A stretch of 64,000 nucleotides of DNA from Wenxinia saemankumensis (GCF_900141735.1 NZ_FQYO01000008.1:1-64000), one strand, 5' to 3'. Counted from the first letter of the stretch, positions 1 to 9,041 are shown. Translations and numbers: made by a program. Notes: a model not told the origin generated them from the letters alone.

Positions 1-519
1 TGGGGCGCGGTCGCGCTGGGGCTGGCGGGCGTGCTGGTGATCGTGCGGCCGGGGACGGGCGACTTCTCGGCGCTGTCGATCCTGGCGGTGCTGGGGATGA
101 TCGGTTTCGCCGGCCGCGACCTGGCCAGCCGGGCGGCGCCGCGCTCGCTCGCCGTGCCGGTTCTGGGCTTCTGGGGCTTCGTCGCGGTGCTGGCCGCGGG
201 GGCCCTTGTCTGGGCCTGGGAGGGGACGCCGCCGGTGCACCCCGGCGGGGCCGCCGCCGCCTGCCTCATGGGGGCGGCGCTGATCGGCGCCTTCGCCTAT
301 TCGGCACTGATGCGCGCGATGCGGACCGGCGACGTCTCGGCCGTCACCCCGTTCCGCTACCTGCGCCTGCCCTTCGGCGCGGGCCTCGGCATCGCGCTCT
401 TCGGCGAGAGCCCGGGCTGGCCGATGCTGGTCGGCTCGGCGCTGATCGTCCTGTCGGGGCTTATCATCATCCGCCGGGGCGGAACGAGGGCGGCGGCGCG
501 GCAGGGCGGACGGGCCTGA
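1..519 (+). CDS. EamA/DMT-family inner-membrane transporter, C-terminal part (5' end outside window)
   Basis: The reading frame is open from the first base of the window and stops at 517-519, so only about 172 C-terminal residues are visible. The GTG at position 31 is internal. The visible part has about five hydrophobic helices. One carries the SALMRAMRTGDVSAVTPFRY stretch typical of the second EamA repeat, followed by a final helix with the GSALIVLSGLIIIRR pattern. The family exports metabolites or amino acids across the inner membrane, and the substrate cannot be read here. The next gene lies on the opposite strand, so this is the end of its transcription unit. Confidence 0.8.
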   Translation, partial: WGAVALGLAGVLVIVRPGTGDFSALSILAVLGMIGFAGRDLASRAAPRSLAVPVLGFWGFVAVLAAGALVWAWEGTPPVHPGGAAAACLMGAALIGAFAYSALMRAMRTGDVSAVTPFRYLRLPFGAGLGIALFGESPGWPMLVGSALIVLSGLIIIRRGGTRAAARQGGRA

Positions 520-803
520 GCGGGCGGCAGTGGGCTTACGGACAAGCGAGCGCCGGCAAGTGGGGCATATGACAGCCCTGCGGGCGGCTGGCGACTTCCC
601 GGCGGTCGGGCGCGGGAGGGCGCGAGGCATGCGCACCCGCGGGGCCGACACGATCCATCTGGGGACGGCAGGAGCCCGGGGCACCGCCGGGCCGGGCGTG
701 CCGGTGACGGCTCACCGGGGGGGGGGGTATTTCGATCCGTTCGGGTCTCGGCCCGGGCCCGATCCCCCGGCCCGGGAAGGGGCCCGTCCGGCCTCGGCGC
801 GCC
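520..803. other. Convergent intergenic region, no gene seen
   Basis: 284 bases lie between the converging EamA-type gene and LacI gene. The region holds an uninterrupted run of eleven G (717-727) and several GGCCCGGG-type inverted repeats around 750-790 that could fold as terminators for either side. There is no T tract, and no open frame has family-like content. Confidence 0.5.
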
Positions 804-1829
804 TCAGGCGGGACGGTTGCCGGTGTGGCCCCGCCGAGCGGCGATGCTGCTCCGGATCACCAGCTCGGGCTTGAGAACGATCCGCCGCCCTGCATCCGTG
901 CCCGAGTCGATCCGCTCGATGATGAGGCCGGCGGCCGCCTGCGCGATGTCCTCCGCCGGGTAGTTCACGCTCGAGAGCGGGGGCGCCGCCGCCTCGGCGT
1001 ATTCGACGTTGTCGTAGCCGAAGACCGAGACCTCGGAGGGGACGTCGATGCCGTTCTCCTGGCACCAGCGCAGGCCGCCCATCGCGATCCGGTCGGTGGA
1101 GGCGAGGACCGCGGTGGGCGGATCGGGCAGCGTCATCAGCTGCCCCATCGCCGCGTATCCCTGCGAGATCCCGTGGCCGCCGGGGCCGACGATCAGCGCG
1201 GGGTCGATGGCGATGCCGGCCTCTCCCAGGGCCTGCCGGTAGCCGTCGATCTTCTCGGAATTGCCCGTGGCGCGGTCGCTGTCGATCAGGCCGATGCGCT
1301 CGTGTCCGAGGGCGATCAGGTGCCGCGCCGCCAGGGCGCTGCCGTGCTGCTCGTCGATGGTCACGACGTCGAGCCCCTCGACCTCCTTGCCGGCCAGCAG
1401 GACGACCGGCATGCCGGAGGCGGCGAGCCGGCGGATCCCGTCGAGGTGACGGCGGTGATTGGGATAGACGAGCACCCCGTCCACCTGCCGCGACCGGAAG
1501 GTCGCGAGCGCCCGCTCCTCCTCGGCGCCGTCGCCGTTGGAGGCGGCGAGGAGGGTGACGTAGCCCCTGGCCTTCAGCTCGATCTCGAGTTTCTGGGCGA
1601 CCTGGGTCAGGACGGGACTCGTCATGTCGGTCAGCAGCAGGCCCACGGTCATGTTGCGCCGCGTGACAAGCGCCTGGGCGGCATGGTTCGGCGTGTAGTC
1701 GAGGGCGCGCGCGGATTCGAGGATGCGCTCGCGGGTGCTCTGCCCGACGCGGGGGGACCCGCGCAGCGCCAGCGAGACCGTGTTGACCGAGACCCCGGTC
1801 CGCTCCGCGATGTCCTTGAGTGTCGCCAC
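804..1829 (-). CDS. LacI-family transcriptional regulator
   Basis: This 341-residue protein has the family's usual length. It has an N-terminal LacI helix-turn-helix (ATLKDIAERTGVSVNTVSLAL, residues 2-22), the hinge region, and a periplasmic-binding-protein-like sensor domain ending in the usual VIRSS motif. It probably represses in the absence of a sugar-like ligand. It lies 22 bases downstream of the aldo/keto reductase in the same direction, so both are probably transcribed from the divergent promoter containing the palindrome at 2733-2748. That arrangement would give autoregulation together with control of the ABC operon. The ligand is unknown. Confidence 0.93.
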   Translation of the reverse strand: MATLKDIAERTGVSVNTVSLALRGSPRVGQSTRERILESARALDYTPNHAAQALVTRRNMTVGLLLTDMTSPVLTQVAQKLEIELKARGYVTLLAASNGDGAEEERALATFRSRQVDGVLVYPNHRRHLDGIRRLAASGMPVVLLAGKEVEGLDVVTIDEQHGSALAARHLIALGHERIGLIDSDRATGNSEKIDGYRQALGEAGIAIDPALIVGPGGHGISQGYAAMGQLMTLPDPPTAVLASTDRIAMGGLRWCQENGIDVPSEVSVFGYDNVEYAEAAAPPLSSVNYPAEDIAQAAAGLIIERIDSGTDAGRRIVLKPELVIRSSIAARRGHTGNRPA

Positions 1830-1851
1830 CTGGATCCCCCTGCCGCGGGGG

Positions 1852-2661
1852 TCAGTCCCAGTCGGGCCCCCAATCCGGGTCGATGCTGCGCTGGCCCCGG
1901 TCGAGCCCCTCGATCCGGTCTATCTCACCTTCGGACAGCTGAATGTCTAGCGCCCGGAAGTTCGACCTGATCCGCTCGGCCTTGCCGGATGTCGGAATGG
2001 CCGCGTAGCCGCGCGACAGCTCGAAGGCGAGCGCGATCTGTTCGGGGGTGGCCCCATGCGTTTCGGCGATCTGCCGCATCACCGGATCCTCGCCGATCCG
2101 GCCATGGGCGATCGGCTGGTAGCAGGTGACGATGACGCCGCGGGCGGTGCAGTGATCGGCCAGCGTCCGATTGCGGAAGAGGGGATTGAGCTCGACCTGA
2201 TTGGTGAGGATCGGCACCCCGCCGAGGATGTCCAGCGCCTCGTCCAGGAGCGCGGTGGTAAAGTTCGACACGCCGATATGGCGGGCGAGACCGCGCGCGC
2301 GCGCTTCTGCCAGTTGCGGGATGTAGTCGGAGAGCGGCCGCTCGCCGTTCGGGGCCGGCCAGTGGATCAGGGCGAGGTCGACATGGTCGAGGCCCAGCGT
2401 CTCGCAGCTGCGCTCGAGGGAGGGGACGAGCGCGCCGGGTCCGAAGTTGGCGGGCGTCACCTTGGTGGTGACGAACACCTCGTCGCGCGGCAGTCCGGAC
2501 CGGCGGATCGCCGCGCCGACCTCGGCCTCGGTCCCGTAATCCTGCGCGGTATCGAGATGGCGATAGCCCGTCTCGAGCGCGCAGCCGATGGCGTCGATCC
2601 CCTCGTCGCCCTTGCGGTCGTAGGTGCCGAAGCCCAGCCGCGGCATGTCCGTTCCCTGCAT
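1852..2661 (-). CDS. Aldo/keto reductase
   Basis: A 269-residue NAD(P)H-dependent oxidoreductase with a TIM-barrel AKR fold. The catalytic tetrad is visible: Asp and Tyr in HLDTAQDYG, Lys in VTTKV and His in IHWP. Family motifs GVSNF and the C-terminal IPTSGKAERI segment, which contacts the cofactor, are present. It resembles 2,5-diketo-gluconate reductase-type AKRs, which reduce sugar-derived ketones or aldehydes. Its divergent position beside a sugar-type ABC operon suggests it acts on the imported compound, but the substrate is not known. Confidence 0.93.
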   Translation of the reverse strand: MQGTDMPRLGFGTYDRKGDEGIDAIGCALETGYRHLDTAQDYGTEAEVGAAIRRSGLPRDEVFVTTKVTPANFGPGALVPSLERSCETLGLDHVDLALIHWPAPNGERPLSDYIPQLAEARARGLARHIGVSNFTTALLDEALDILGGVPILTNQVELNPLFRNRTLADHCTARGVIVTCYQPIAHGRIGEDPVMRQIAETHGATPEQIALAFELSRGYAAIPTSGKAERIRSNFRALDIQLSEGEIDRIEGLDRGQRSIDPDWGPDWD

Positions 2662-2707
2662 CCGTCGTCCTCCCCGCGCGGGGCCGCGCCGCGGCCCGCA
2701 TTTGCTG

Positions 2708-2748
2708 TTGACGCATCGCGAATCCTACCTCAGTATTAACGTTAATAC
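2708..2748 (+). promoter_or_regulatory. Divergent promoter with a perfect 16-bp palindrome, probable LacI operator
   Basis: GTATTAACGTTAATAC at 2733-2748 is a perfect inverted repeat with the central CG typical of LacI-family operators. A TTGACG -35-like hexamer lies at 2708-2713. A CAGTAT -10-like hexamer at 2731-2736 (17-base spacing) overlaps the palindrome, so a bound repressor would block the polymerase. The site is 59 bases upstream of the first permease start and 72 bases from the reductase start. The regulator at 804-1829 is the natural candidate. Confidence 0.75.
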
Positions 2749-2806
2749 AACGCGGCACGAGCGTTGCGGTGCGGGGCCGAGGAGGGCCCGGCACGAGGGA
2801 GGAGCC

Positions 2807-3697
2807 ATGACGATCCGCTGGACGCGGATCGCCCCGCAGATCGCGCTGACGCCCGCCCTGGCGGTGACGGCAGTCGCGTTCGTCGGGTCGATCCTGTGGA
2901 CGATCTACCTGTCCTTCACCCGGTCCCGCCGGGTGCCGGACTACGCCATCGACTGGACCGAATGGACCCGGCAATACGACCGGCTGTTCCAGGACGCGGG
3001 CTGGTCCACCGCGCTGTGGAACCTCATCACGCTGGGGCTCGGCTCGGCGCTTGCCATCGTGTTCGGCTTCGTCCTGGCCGCGATGATCGACCGCGAGAAG
3101 CGCGGCGAGGCGCTGTTCCGCACCGTCTTCCTCTATCCGCTCGCGGTGTCGCTGATCGTGACCGGCGTGGCCTGGCGCTGGATCCTCAACCCCACGATGG
3201 GGCTCGAGGCGACGCTGCACCGCTGGGGCTGGACGGGCGTCGACTTCAACTGGCTCGCCCAGGGCGACACGGCGATGTACGCGATCATCCTCGCGTCGAT
3301 CTGGCAATCCTCGGGATTCTACATGGCGCTGATGATCGCGGGGCTGAAGTCGATCAATTCCGAGATCTGGTCGGCCGCCCGTCTCGACGGCGTGAGCCTG
3401 CCGCGCCTCTACATCGAGATCATCATCCCGATGATGAAGTTCACCTTCCTGACCTGCGCGATCCTGCTCTCGCTCGGCGTGATCAAGGCCTACGACATCG
3501 TCCTGGCCATGACGAACGGGGGGCCGGGGCAATCCACCTGGGTGCCGGCCTACTTCGTGATCAACGCGCTGAGCCAGAAGCAGAATCTCGGCTATGCCAG
3601 CGCCGCGGCGGTGATGATGCTGGGGATCACGCTGCTCGTCTTCCTGCCGCTGGTGCTGCTCACCGCCTGGCAGAACCGCCGGAGAGAGGCGCAATGA
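2807..3697 (+). CDS. Sugar-type ABC transporter permease (MalF/UgpA-like)
   Basis: A 296-residue inner-membrane permease of the CUT1 class with six predicted helices. The cytoplasmic EAA loop reads EIWSAARLDGVSLPRLYIEI and is followed by an IIP motif that docks to the ATPase. I chose the ATG at 2807 because a GAGGGAGGAG ribosome-binding site lies directly before it; the longer open frame upstream overlaps the promoter. It is the first gene of an operon with a second permease (4-base overlap), ATPase and binding protein. The substrate is probably a sugar or polyol. Confidence 0.93.
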   Translation: MTIRWTRIAPQIALTPALAVTAVAFVGSILWTIYLSFTRSRRVPDYAIDWTEWTRQYDRLFQDAGWSTALWNLITLGLGSALAIVFGFVLAAMIDREKRGEALFRTVFLYPLAVSLIVTGVAWRWILNPTMGLEATLHRWGWTGVDFNWLAQGDTAMYAIILASIWQSSGFYMALMIAGLKSINSEIWSAARLDGVSLPRLYIEIIIPMMKFTFLTCAILLSLGVIKAYDIVLAMTNGGPGQSTWVPAYFVINALSQKQNLGYASAAAVMMLGITLLVFLPLVLLTAWQNRRREAQ

Positions 3698-4620
3698 CCC
3701 AGCTCGACGTCACCGAGGCCGCCGCCGGCGCCACCGTCATCCGCGGCCGGGCCCGCGCCCGCCGCCGCCGGGGCCTGACCGGCCGGTCGATCGCCGTCCT
3801 CGTCTTCCTGACCATGTGCGCGCTCTTCTTCTGCGTGCCGCTCTACGTGGTCCTGACGACCTCGCTGAAGACGATGGAGGAGATCCGCCAGGGCCAGATC
3901 TTCGCCCTGCCGGAGACCTGGACCTTCGAGGCCTGGAACTTCGCCTGGAACGAGGCCTGCTCGGGCATCACCTGCGAGGGGCTGAAGGTCGGCTTCTGGA
4001 ATTCCGTCCGCATCCTGGTGCCGTCGCTGATCCTGTCCATCAGCCTCGCCATGGTGACGGGCTACGCCCTGGCCCTGTGGGAGGTGCGATGGGCGGGGAC
4101 CTTCCTGTTCCTGCTGTTCCTCTGCGCCTTCGTGCCGCTGCAGATCATCATGTTCCCGCTGATCGCGATCACCCGGACGATGGGGGTGTACGGGACGATC
4201 ATGGGGGTGGCGGTCGTCCATTCGGTCATGGCGATGCCGGTGCTGACGCTGATCTTCCGCAACTTCTACAAGGACATCCCGCGCGAGATCATGAACGCCG
4301 CGATCATGGATTCGGGATCGTTCTGGAAGATCTTCGTCGAGATCATCCTGCCGATGTCGGGCAACATCCTGATCGTCGTGCTGATCCTGCAGATCACCAA
4401 CGTCTGGAACGACTATCTCGTCGGCGTGACCTTCGGCGGGTTCAACACCCAGCCGATGACCGTGAACCTGGCCAACATGGTCACCGTCTCCACCGGCACC
4501 GCCACCTACAACGTCGACATGGCGGCCGCGCTGCTGACCGCGATCCCCCCGCTCGTCATCTACTTCATGGTGGGCAAGTTCTTCGTCGCCGGCATCACGG
4601 CCGGCGCCATCAAGGGATAG
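3694..4620 (+). CDS. Sugar-type ABC transporter permease (MalG/UgpE-like)
   Basis: A 308-residue permease, partner of the preceding gene. Its ATG overlaps that gene's stop codon (ATGA at 3694-3697), indicating translational coupling. After a basic N-terminus come a first helix (VLVFLTMCALFFCVPLYVVL), the CUT1 second-permease topology and an EAA loop EIMNAAIMDSGSFWKIFVEI. The C-terminal GKFFVAGITAGAIKG is the hallmark ending of MalG-type permeases. The periplasmic loop has two cysteines (EACSGITCEG). Confidence 0.93.
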   Translation: MTQLDVTEAAAGATVIRGRARARRRRGLTGRSIAVLVFLTMCALFFCVPLYVVLTTSLKTMEEIRQGQIFALPETWTFEAWNFAWNEACSGITCEGLKVGFWNSVRILVPSLILSISLAMVTGYALALWEVRWAGTFLFLLFLCAFVPLQIIMFPLIAITRTMGVYGTIMGVAVVHSVMAMPVLTLIFRNFYKDIPREIMNAAIMDSGSFWKIFVEIILPMSGNILIVVLILQITNVWNDYLVGVTFGGFNTQPMTVNLANMVTVSTGTATYNVDMAAALLTAIPPLVIYFMVGKFFVAGITAGAIKG

Positions 4621-4624
4621 ACCG

Positions 4625-5725
4625 ATGCCCCGCGTTTCCTTCGAGCATATCGTCAAGTCCTATGGCGGGCTGAACGTCCTGGACGACCTCAATCTCAGCG
4701 TCGAGCATGGCGAGTTCCTGGTCCTGCTCGGCCCGTCGGGCTGCGGCAAGACCACGCTGCTCAACCTTCTCGCCGGGCTGACCGACGTGACCGACGGCCG
4801 GATCATGATCGGGGACCGCGACGTCACCGACCTCGACCCCAAGGACCGGGGGCTGGCGATGGTGTTCCAGTCCTACGCGCTCTACCCGACGAAGTCGGTG
4901 CGCGGGAACCTCAAGTTCGGGCTGTCGGCGGCGAAGCTGCCGCGCGAGGAGGTGGCCCGCCGGGTCGACTGGGCGGCCAAGCTGCTGCAGATCGAGCCGC
5001 TGATGGACCGCCGGCCGAGCCAGCTCTCGGGCGGGCAGCGCCAGCGCGTCGCCATCGGCCGGGCGCTGGTCAAGCACGCGGACGTGCTGCTCTTCGACGA
5101 GCCGCTCTCGAATCTCGACGCCAAGCTGCGGACCGAGATGCGGCTCGAGATCATGCGCCTCCACGACGAGCTGAACCCAACGGTCGTCTACGTCACCCAC
5201 GACCAGATCGAGGCGATGACGATGGCGACGCGCATCGCGGTGATGAACGGCGGGGTCATCCAGCAGTTCGGCACTCCGGACGAGGTCTACGAGAGGCCCG
5301 CCAACCTCTTCGTCGCGGGCTTCATCGGCGCGCCGGCGATGAACCTGCGGCAGGGCCGCATCGCCAAGGCGGACGGGGGGGTGGCCGGCGTGTTCGACAC
5401 CGGCGAGCGCATCGCCCTCGACGATTACGCCTTCGCCCGCGCGCCGCAAGAGGGCGCGCCGATCGTGATCGGCCTGCGGCCAGAGCATTTCGGCGCCCCG
5501 AACGCGCCGCTGGACGGGGCGGCGGGGCGCTTCGAGCTGCCGCTGCAGCATACCGAGCGGACGGGATCGGACGCGACCGGCTACCTGCACTGGGGCGACG
5601 GCCTTCTCTCGCACCGGGTGGAACCGGGCGACGCCGCCCGCCTGCGCCCCGGCGACACCATCAGCGTGGCCTTCCCGAGGGGAAAGGCGAACCTGTTCGA
5701 CGCCGCTTCGGGAGAGCGGCTCTGA
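4625..5725 (+). CDS. Sugar-type ABC transporter ATP-binding protein (UgpC/MalK-like)
   Basis: A 366-residue ATPase that energises the two preceding permeases. Walker A is GPSGCGKTT (36-44), the signature LSGGQ is at 133-137, Walker B LLFDE at about 154-158 and the switch His at about 191. A C-terminal OB-fold/TOBE regulatory region follows, with LRPEHFG and SVAFP segments. The Q-loop neighbourhood reads ALYPTKSV where most family members have ALYPHMSV or similar, a small deviation at the permease contact. It starts five bases after the permease stop. Confidence 0.95.
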   Translation: MPRVSFEHIVKSYGGLNVLDDLNLSVEHGEFLVLLGPSGCGKTTLLNLLAGLTDVTDGRIMIGDRDVTDLDPKDRGLAMVFQSYALYPTKSVRGNLKFGLSAAKLPREEVARRVDWAAKLLQIEPLMDRRPSQLSGGQRQRVAIGRALVKHADVLLFDEPLSNLDAKLRTEMRLEIMRLHDELNPTVVYVTHDQIEAMTMATRIAVMNGGVIQQFGTPDEVYERPANLFVAGFIGAPAMNLRQGRIAKADGGVAGVFDTGERIALDDYAFARAPQEGAPIVIGLRPEHFGAPNAPLDGAAGRFELPLQHTERTGSDATGYLHWGDGLLSHRVEPGDAARLRPGDTISVAFPRGKANLFDAASGERL

Positions 5726-5784
5726 CGATCGGTGCCGCCCCGGGCGGGGCGGCGGTGACTTCATCGAAAGGGAGGAGACCCAAG

Positions 5785-7035
5785 ATGACGACCAAGACCC
5801 GACTGACCGGCCTCGCCGCGGCGTTGCTCTGCGGCACGGCCCTCGCCCCGGCTGCCATGGCCGAGGACGTGATCGTCTTCCACAACTGGTCCTCGGGGCC
5901 GGAAGTGGCGGCGCTGAACGTCCTCAAGGACGATTTCGAGGCGATGGGCCACACCTGGACCGACATCGCGATCCCGCACGATACCGGATCGAACGTGAGC
6001 CTGCTGAACCTCGTGACGGGAGGCAACCCGCCGAACGTCTTCCTCGAATCCAGCCCCGGCTTCTACCGGGATCTGGCCGACATGGGGCTCGCCCGGCCCC
6101 TGACCGACTGGTACGAGGAGAACGGCTATCTCGAGCATCTGCCCTCGTCGGTGATCGAGAGCATCACCGTCGACGGCGAGATCATGAAGATCCCGACCGC
6201 GATCCATATCGACGGCATGGTCTACTACAACATGGACGTGGCCGAGCAGGTCGGCGTCGACCCCGAGAGCTGGGGCAGCCTCGAGGACATGTTCGCCGAC
6301 TTCGACACGATCCGCGAGGCGGGCGTGGTCCCCATCGCGCTGGGCGCGCAGCAATGGCAGATCGGCTATCTCGCCCATGCCATCGCCGCCTCCGTGGCGG
6401 GACCGGAGTTCTACAACGCCATCTACGGCGGCGAGGTGAACCCCGAGATGATCGACAGCGAGGAGATGCGTCTCACGCTCGACTGGCTGCGGCGGTTCCA
6501 GCAGGCCGCCGACGAGGGCTCGGTCAACCGCGACTGGAACGTGACCACGAACATGGTCATCACCGGCGACGCGCTGATGCAGATCCACGGCGACTGGATG
6601 AAGGGCGAATGGAGCGCCGCAGGCCTGACCGCCGGCGAGGATTTCGGCTGCATGCAGATCCCCGGCGCCATGGCCGTGCCGGTGACCGTCGATGCCTGGG
6701 GCATCCTCGGCGACCAGTCCGAGGAGATGGACGCGGCCGAGCTCGACTTCGCGTCCGTGGTTCTCGACCCCGAGGTGCAGGCGCGGTTCGCGGCCGAGAA
6801 GGGCTCCACCCCCGTCCGGCTCGACGCGGCCGGCGAGATCGACGCCTGCAGCCAGGCGGTCCTCGGCTATCTCGAGGATCCCGAGCACCAGGTGGCGAAC
6901 CCGCACACGATGGTCGACGCCGACTGGCAATCCTCGCTCTGGGACGTGCTCTTCAACTACTGGAGCAACCCGGACATGACCGCCGACGAGGCGATCGAGC
7001 AGATGCAGACGAACTACGATCTGATCCTGGGCTGA
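5785..7035 (+). CDS. Extracellular sugar-binding protein of the ABC transporter
   Basis: A 416-residue periplasmic solute-binding protein (SBP family 1). The signal peptide is MTTKTRL plus a hydrophobic core ending in AMA, with cleavage before EDVIVFHNW at about residue 26. A GGAGGAG ribosome-binding site at 5771-5777 supports the ATG at 5785 over the upstream start at 5755. The fold has the usual features, including IPTAIHIDGMVYYNMDV in the hinge region. It is the fourth gene of the transporter operon and is followed by a strong hairpin. The ligand is unknown; the downstream isomerase suggests a sugar or cyclitol. Confidence 0.93.
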   Translation: MTTKTRLTGLAAALLCGTALAPAAMAEDVIVFHNWSSGPEVAALNVLKDDFEAMGHTWTDIAIPHDTGSNVSLLNLVTGGNPPNVFLESSPGFYRDLADMGLARPLTDWYEENGYLEHLPSSVIESITVDGEIMKIPTAIHIDGMVYYNMDVAEQVGVDPESWGSLEDMFADFDTIREAGVVPIALGAQQWQIGYLAHAIAASVAGPEFYNAIYGGEVNPEMIDSEEMRLTLDWLRRFQQAADEGSVNRDWNVTTNMVITGDALMQIHGDWMKGEWSAAGLTAGEDFGCMQIPGAMAVPVTVDAWGILGDQSEEMDAAELDFASVVLDPEVQARFAAEKGSTPVRLDAAGEIDACSQAVLGYLEDPEHQVANPHTMVDADWQSSLWDVLFNYWSNPDMTADEAIEQMQTNYDLILG

Positions 7036-7050
7036 CGTCCCGGATCCTGC

Positions 7051-7081
7051 GCCGGGCGGCGTCCTCCCATCGCCGCCCGGC
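7051..7081 (+). terminator. Hairpin after the binding-protein gene (attenuator or mRNA stabiliser)
   Basis: GCCGGGCGGCG (7051-7061) pairs perfectly with CGCCGCCCGGC (7071-7081) around a nine-base loop, 15 bases after the binding-protein stop. There is no T tract, so partial termination or 3' protection of the binding-protein message is more likely than complete termination. The second ABC operon has an analogous hairpin at 29671-29692. Confidence 0.65.
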
Positions 7082-7126
7082 CTTCACTCCCTGCCGCCCC
7101 CTGCGGCCGCCACGATTGGACCTTCC

Positions 7127-7612
7127 ATGATCGACAAACGACTGCTCGACGAGGACGAGGTGATGCAGATCTGCTTCGTCACCCACGATGCCGAGAAATC
7201 CGCCCGCTGGTTCGCCGACCTCACCGGCAAGGAGATGCCCCCCGAGGGCAGGGCCGCCGATCCGGACGAGGCGCAGGCGATCTACGACGGCCAGCCGGCG
7301 CGGGTCGGCTGCACCATCCGCATGTTCGCCTTCGGCAACATCGACGTGGAATTCCTGCAGCCCGGCCCCGAGAAGAGCGCCTGGCGCGACCTGCTGGAGG
7401 AGAAGGGCCCCGGCTGCCACCACATCGCGTTCCGCACGCGGAACCTGACGAAGCGCAACGCCTATCTCGAGGAGAAGGGGCACCGCCTGCTGCAGCGTGG
7501 CGAGTTCGACGGCAGCCACGGCCGCTACGCCTATTACGACACGGTCAAGGATCTCGGCGTGATGGTCGAGCTGCTGGAATTCGACAAGGACAAGGAGCCG
7601 CAGGGCGCATGA
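7127..7612 (+). CDS. VOC-superfamily (glyoxalase/dioxygenase-fold) protein
   Basis: A 161-residue protein with a paired betaalphabeta-betabeta VOC fold. Candidate metal ligands lie in the N-terminal MQICFVTHD segment, the central CHHIAFRTRN segment and the final MVELLEF segment. The last has the conserved Glu that closes the VOC metal site. Family members isomerise, epimerise or oxygenate small metabolites with a divalent metal. It is the fifth gene of the operon and overlaps the next gene by four bases. A role as lyase, epimerase or isomerase for the imported substrate is plausible but not shown. Confidence 0.8.
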   Translation: MIDKRLLDEDEVMQICFVTHDAEKSARWFADLTGKEMPPEGRAADPDEAQAIYDGQPARVGCTIRMFAFGNIDVEFLQPGPEKSAWRDLLEEKGPGCHHIAFRTRNLTKRNAYLEEKGHRLLQRGEFDGSHGRYAYYDTVKDLGVMVELLEFDKDKEPQGA

Positions 7613-8382
7613 GCTATCCCCTGGCCTACCAGCTCTATTCCTCGCGCAACTTCCCGCCCCTCGAGGACCAGCTGCCCGAACTGGCGGCGATGGGCTACGA
7701 CGCGATCGAGCCCTGGCTGCCGGCCTACGAGGCCGACCCGGCCGCGTTCGGCCGCGCGGTCCGTGCGGCGGGAATGCGGATCATCGGCTTCCACATGCCC
7801 CTCGACGGCCTCGCCGCCGATCCCGGGCGCTGGTGCGACATCGCCGAGGAGATGGGGGCGCGTGTCCTGATCCCGCCCTTCGTCCCGGCGGAGGAGCGGC
7901 GGGACACCGCCGATTTCTGGCGCGGCGTGGGCGAGACGCTGGCCCGCGGCGCCGACGTGGCGGCGGAGCGGGGCCTGACGGTCGCCTGGCACAACCACGA
8001 TTTCGAATATGCGGCGCTGCCCGACGGCACGCGGCCCATCGACCACATCCTCGGCGCCGGCGATGCGGTGAAGTTCGAGATCGACATCGGCTGGATCGTC
8101 CGGGGCGGCGCCGACCCGGCCGAGGAGCTGCGCCGCTACGCGGGCCGCATCGTCGCGATCCAGCTGAAGGACACGGCCGGCCCGGACGGGATGGGAGCCG
8201 AGGATGGCTGGCGGGCCACTGGCGACGGGATCATCGACTGGGACGCGCTGGTGCCGGCGATGCGCGCGAGCGCCGCAACCCATGTCGTGGCCGAGCATGA
8301 CAACCCCGCCGACTGGCGGGCCTTCGCCGCACGCTCGGCCGACCACATGCGGCGGCTCGGCCTCGTGGCCGGGGCTGCCTGA
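7609..8382 (+). CDS. Sugar phosphate isomerase/epimerase-like TIM-barrel protein
   Basis: A 257-residue protein of the xylose-isomerase-like TIM barrel (AP endonuclease 2) superfamily. It begins YQLYSSRNFPPLEDQLPELAAMGYDAIEPW. Metal or substrate residues typical of the family are seen in WHNHDFEY, EIDIGWIVRGG and IQLKD. Relatives interconvert keto-sugars and inososes. The ATGA overlap with the VOC gene indicates co-translation, and the two may act in sequence on the imported sugar or cyclitol. Confidence 0.87.
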   Translation: MSYPLAYQLYSSRNFPPLEDQLPELAAMGYDAIEPWLPAYEADPAAFGRAVRAAGMRIIGFHMPLDGLAADPGRWCDIAEEMGARVLIPPFVPAEERRDTADFWRGVGETLARGADVAAERGLTVAWHNHDFEYAALPDGTRPIDHILGAGDAVKFEIDIGWIVRGGADPAEELRRYAGRIVAIQLKDTAGPDGMGAEDGWRATGDGIIDWDALVPAMRASAATHVVAEHDNPADWRAFAARSADHMRRLGLVAGAA

Positions 8383-8397
8383 CAAGGAGACGATCCG

Positions 8398-8946
8398 ATG
8401 GAGACCGAACGCCATACGTCGCGCCCGCAGGGGCACGTGCCCAACAGCCGCTTTCCGTTGCTGATCCACCGCGGCGCGATCCCGGGCGGTGGCGCCGGGA
8501 GGGTCCGCGACGTCTTCCGCCGCAATGGCTGGACGAACAACTGGGAGTATCCCGGCATCTACGACTACGCCCATTTCCACTCGACAACCCATGAATGCCT
8601 GGGCGTCGCGCGGGGTTGGATCGAGCTCGACCTGTCGGTCTCCGGCGGCATCCGCGTCCGGCTGGAGGTCGGCGACGTCGTCGTGATGCCGGCCGGCGTG
8701 TCCCACGCGATGGTCGACGGCGGGGACGACGTGCTCTTCGTCGGCGGCTATCCCGACGGCCGCGACTGGGACAACATGCGCGGCGACCGCCTCGACGACC
8801 TCGCGGCGCGAGAGGCGGCGAAGCGGATCATGATGCTGCCGATCCCTGCCCGCGACCCGGTCACGGGAGAGGCGATGCAGGACTGGATCGACGCGCCGTC
8901 GAGCGTCGATGTCGGCCTGAACGCGTTCCGCGACGGCCTGGGGTGA
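8398..8946 (+). CDS. YjlB-like cupin protein
   Basis: A 182-residue single-domain cupin. The pattern RNGWTNNWEYPGIYDYAHFH, then HECLGVARG and GDVVVMPAGVSHAMV, matches the YjlB-type cupin family as I recall it. The first cupin motif supplies HFHSTTHE as putative metal ligands, and the second supplies the His of VSHAM. The function of YjlB-type cupins is not established; a small-molecule isomerase or dioxygenase role is possible. It lies 15 bases after the isomerase and is clearly part of the same operon. Confidence 0.82.
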   Translation: METERHTSRPQGHVPNSRFPLLIHRGAIPGGGAGRVRDVFRRNGWTNNWEYPGIYDYAHFHSTTHECLGVARGWIELDLSVSGGIRVRLEVGDVVVMPAGVSHAMVDGGDDVLFVGGYPDGRDWDNMRGDRLDDLAAREAAKRIMMLPIPARDPVTGEAMQDWIDAPSSVDVGLNAFRDGLG

Positions 8947-9041
8947 CGCCGCCCCAAGCCGGCCCATCTGCAATGGCCTGCCGGCCCGGTCCGCGCGACC
9001 GGTCGTGCGGTCGAACTTTTTGACAACGACAGGAGGCCGCG

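Noticed and set aside
717-727. Run of eleven G as a phase-variable tract
   Set aside because: It lies in a convergent intergenic region with no gene or promoter that length changes would clearly affect.
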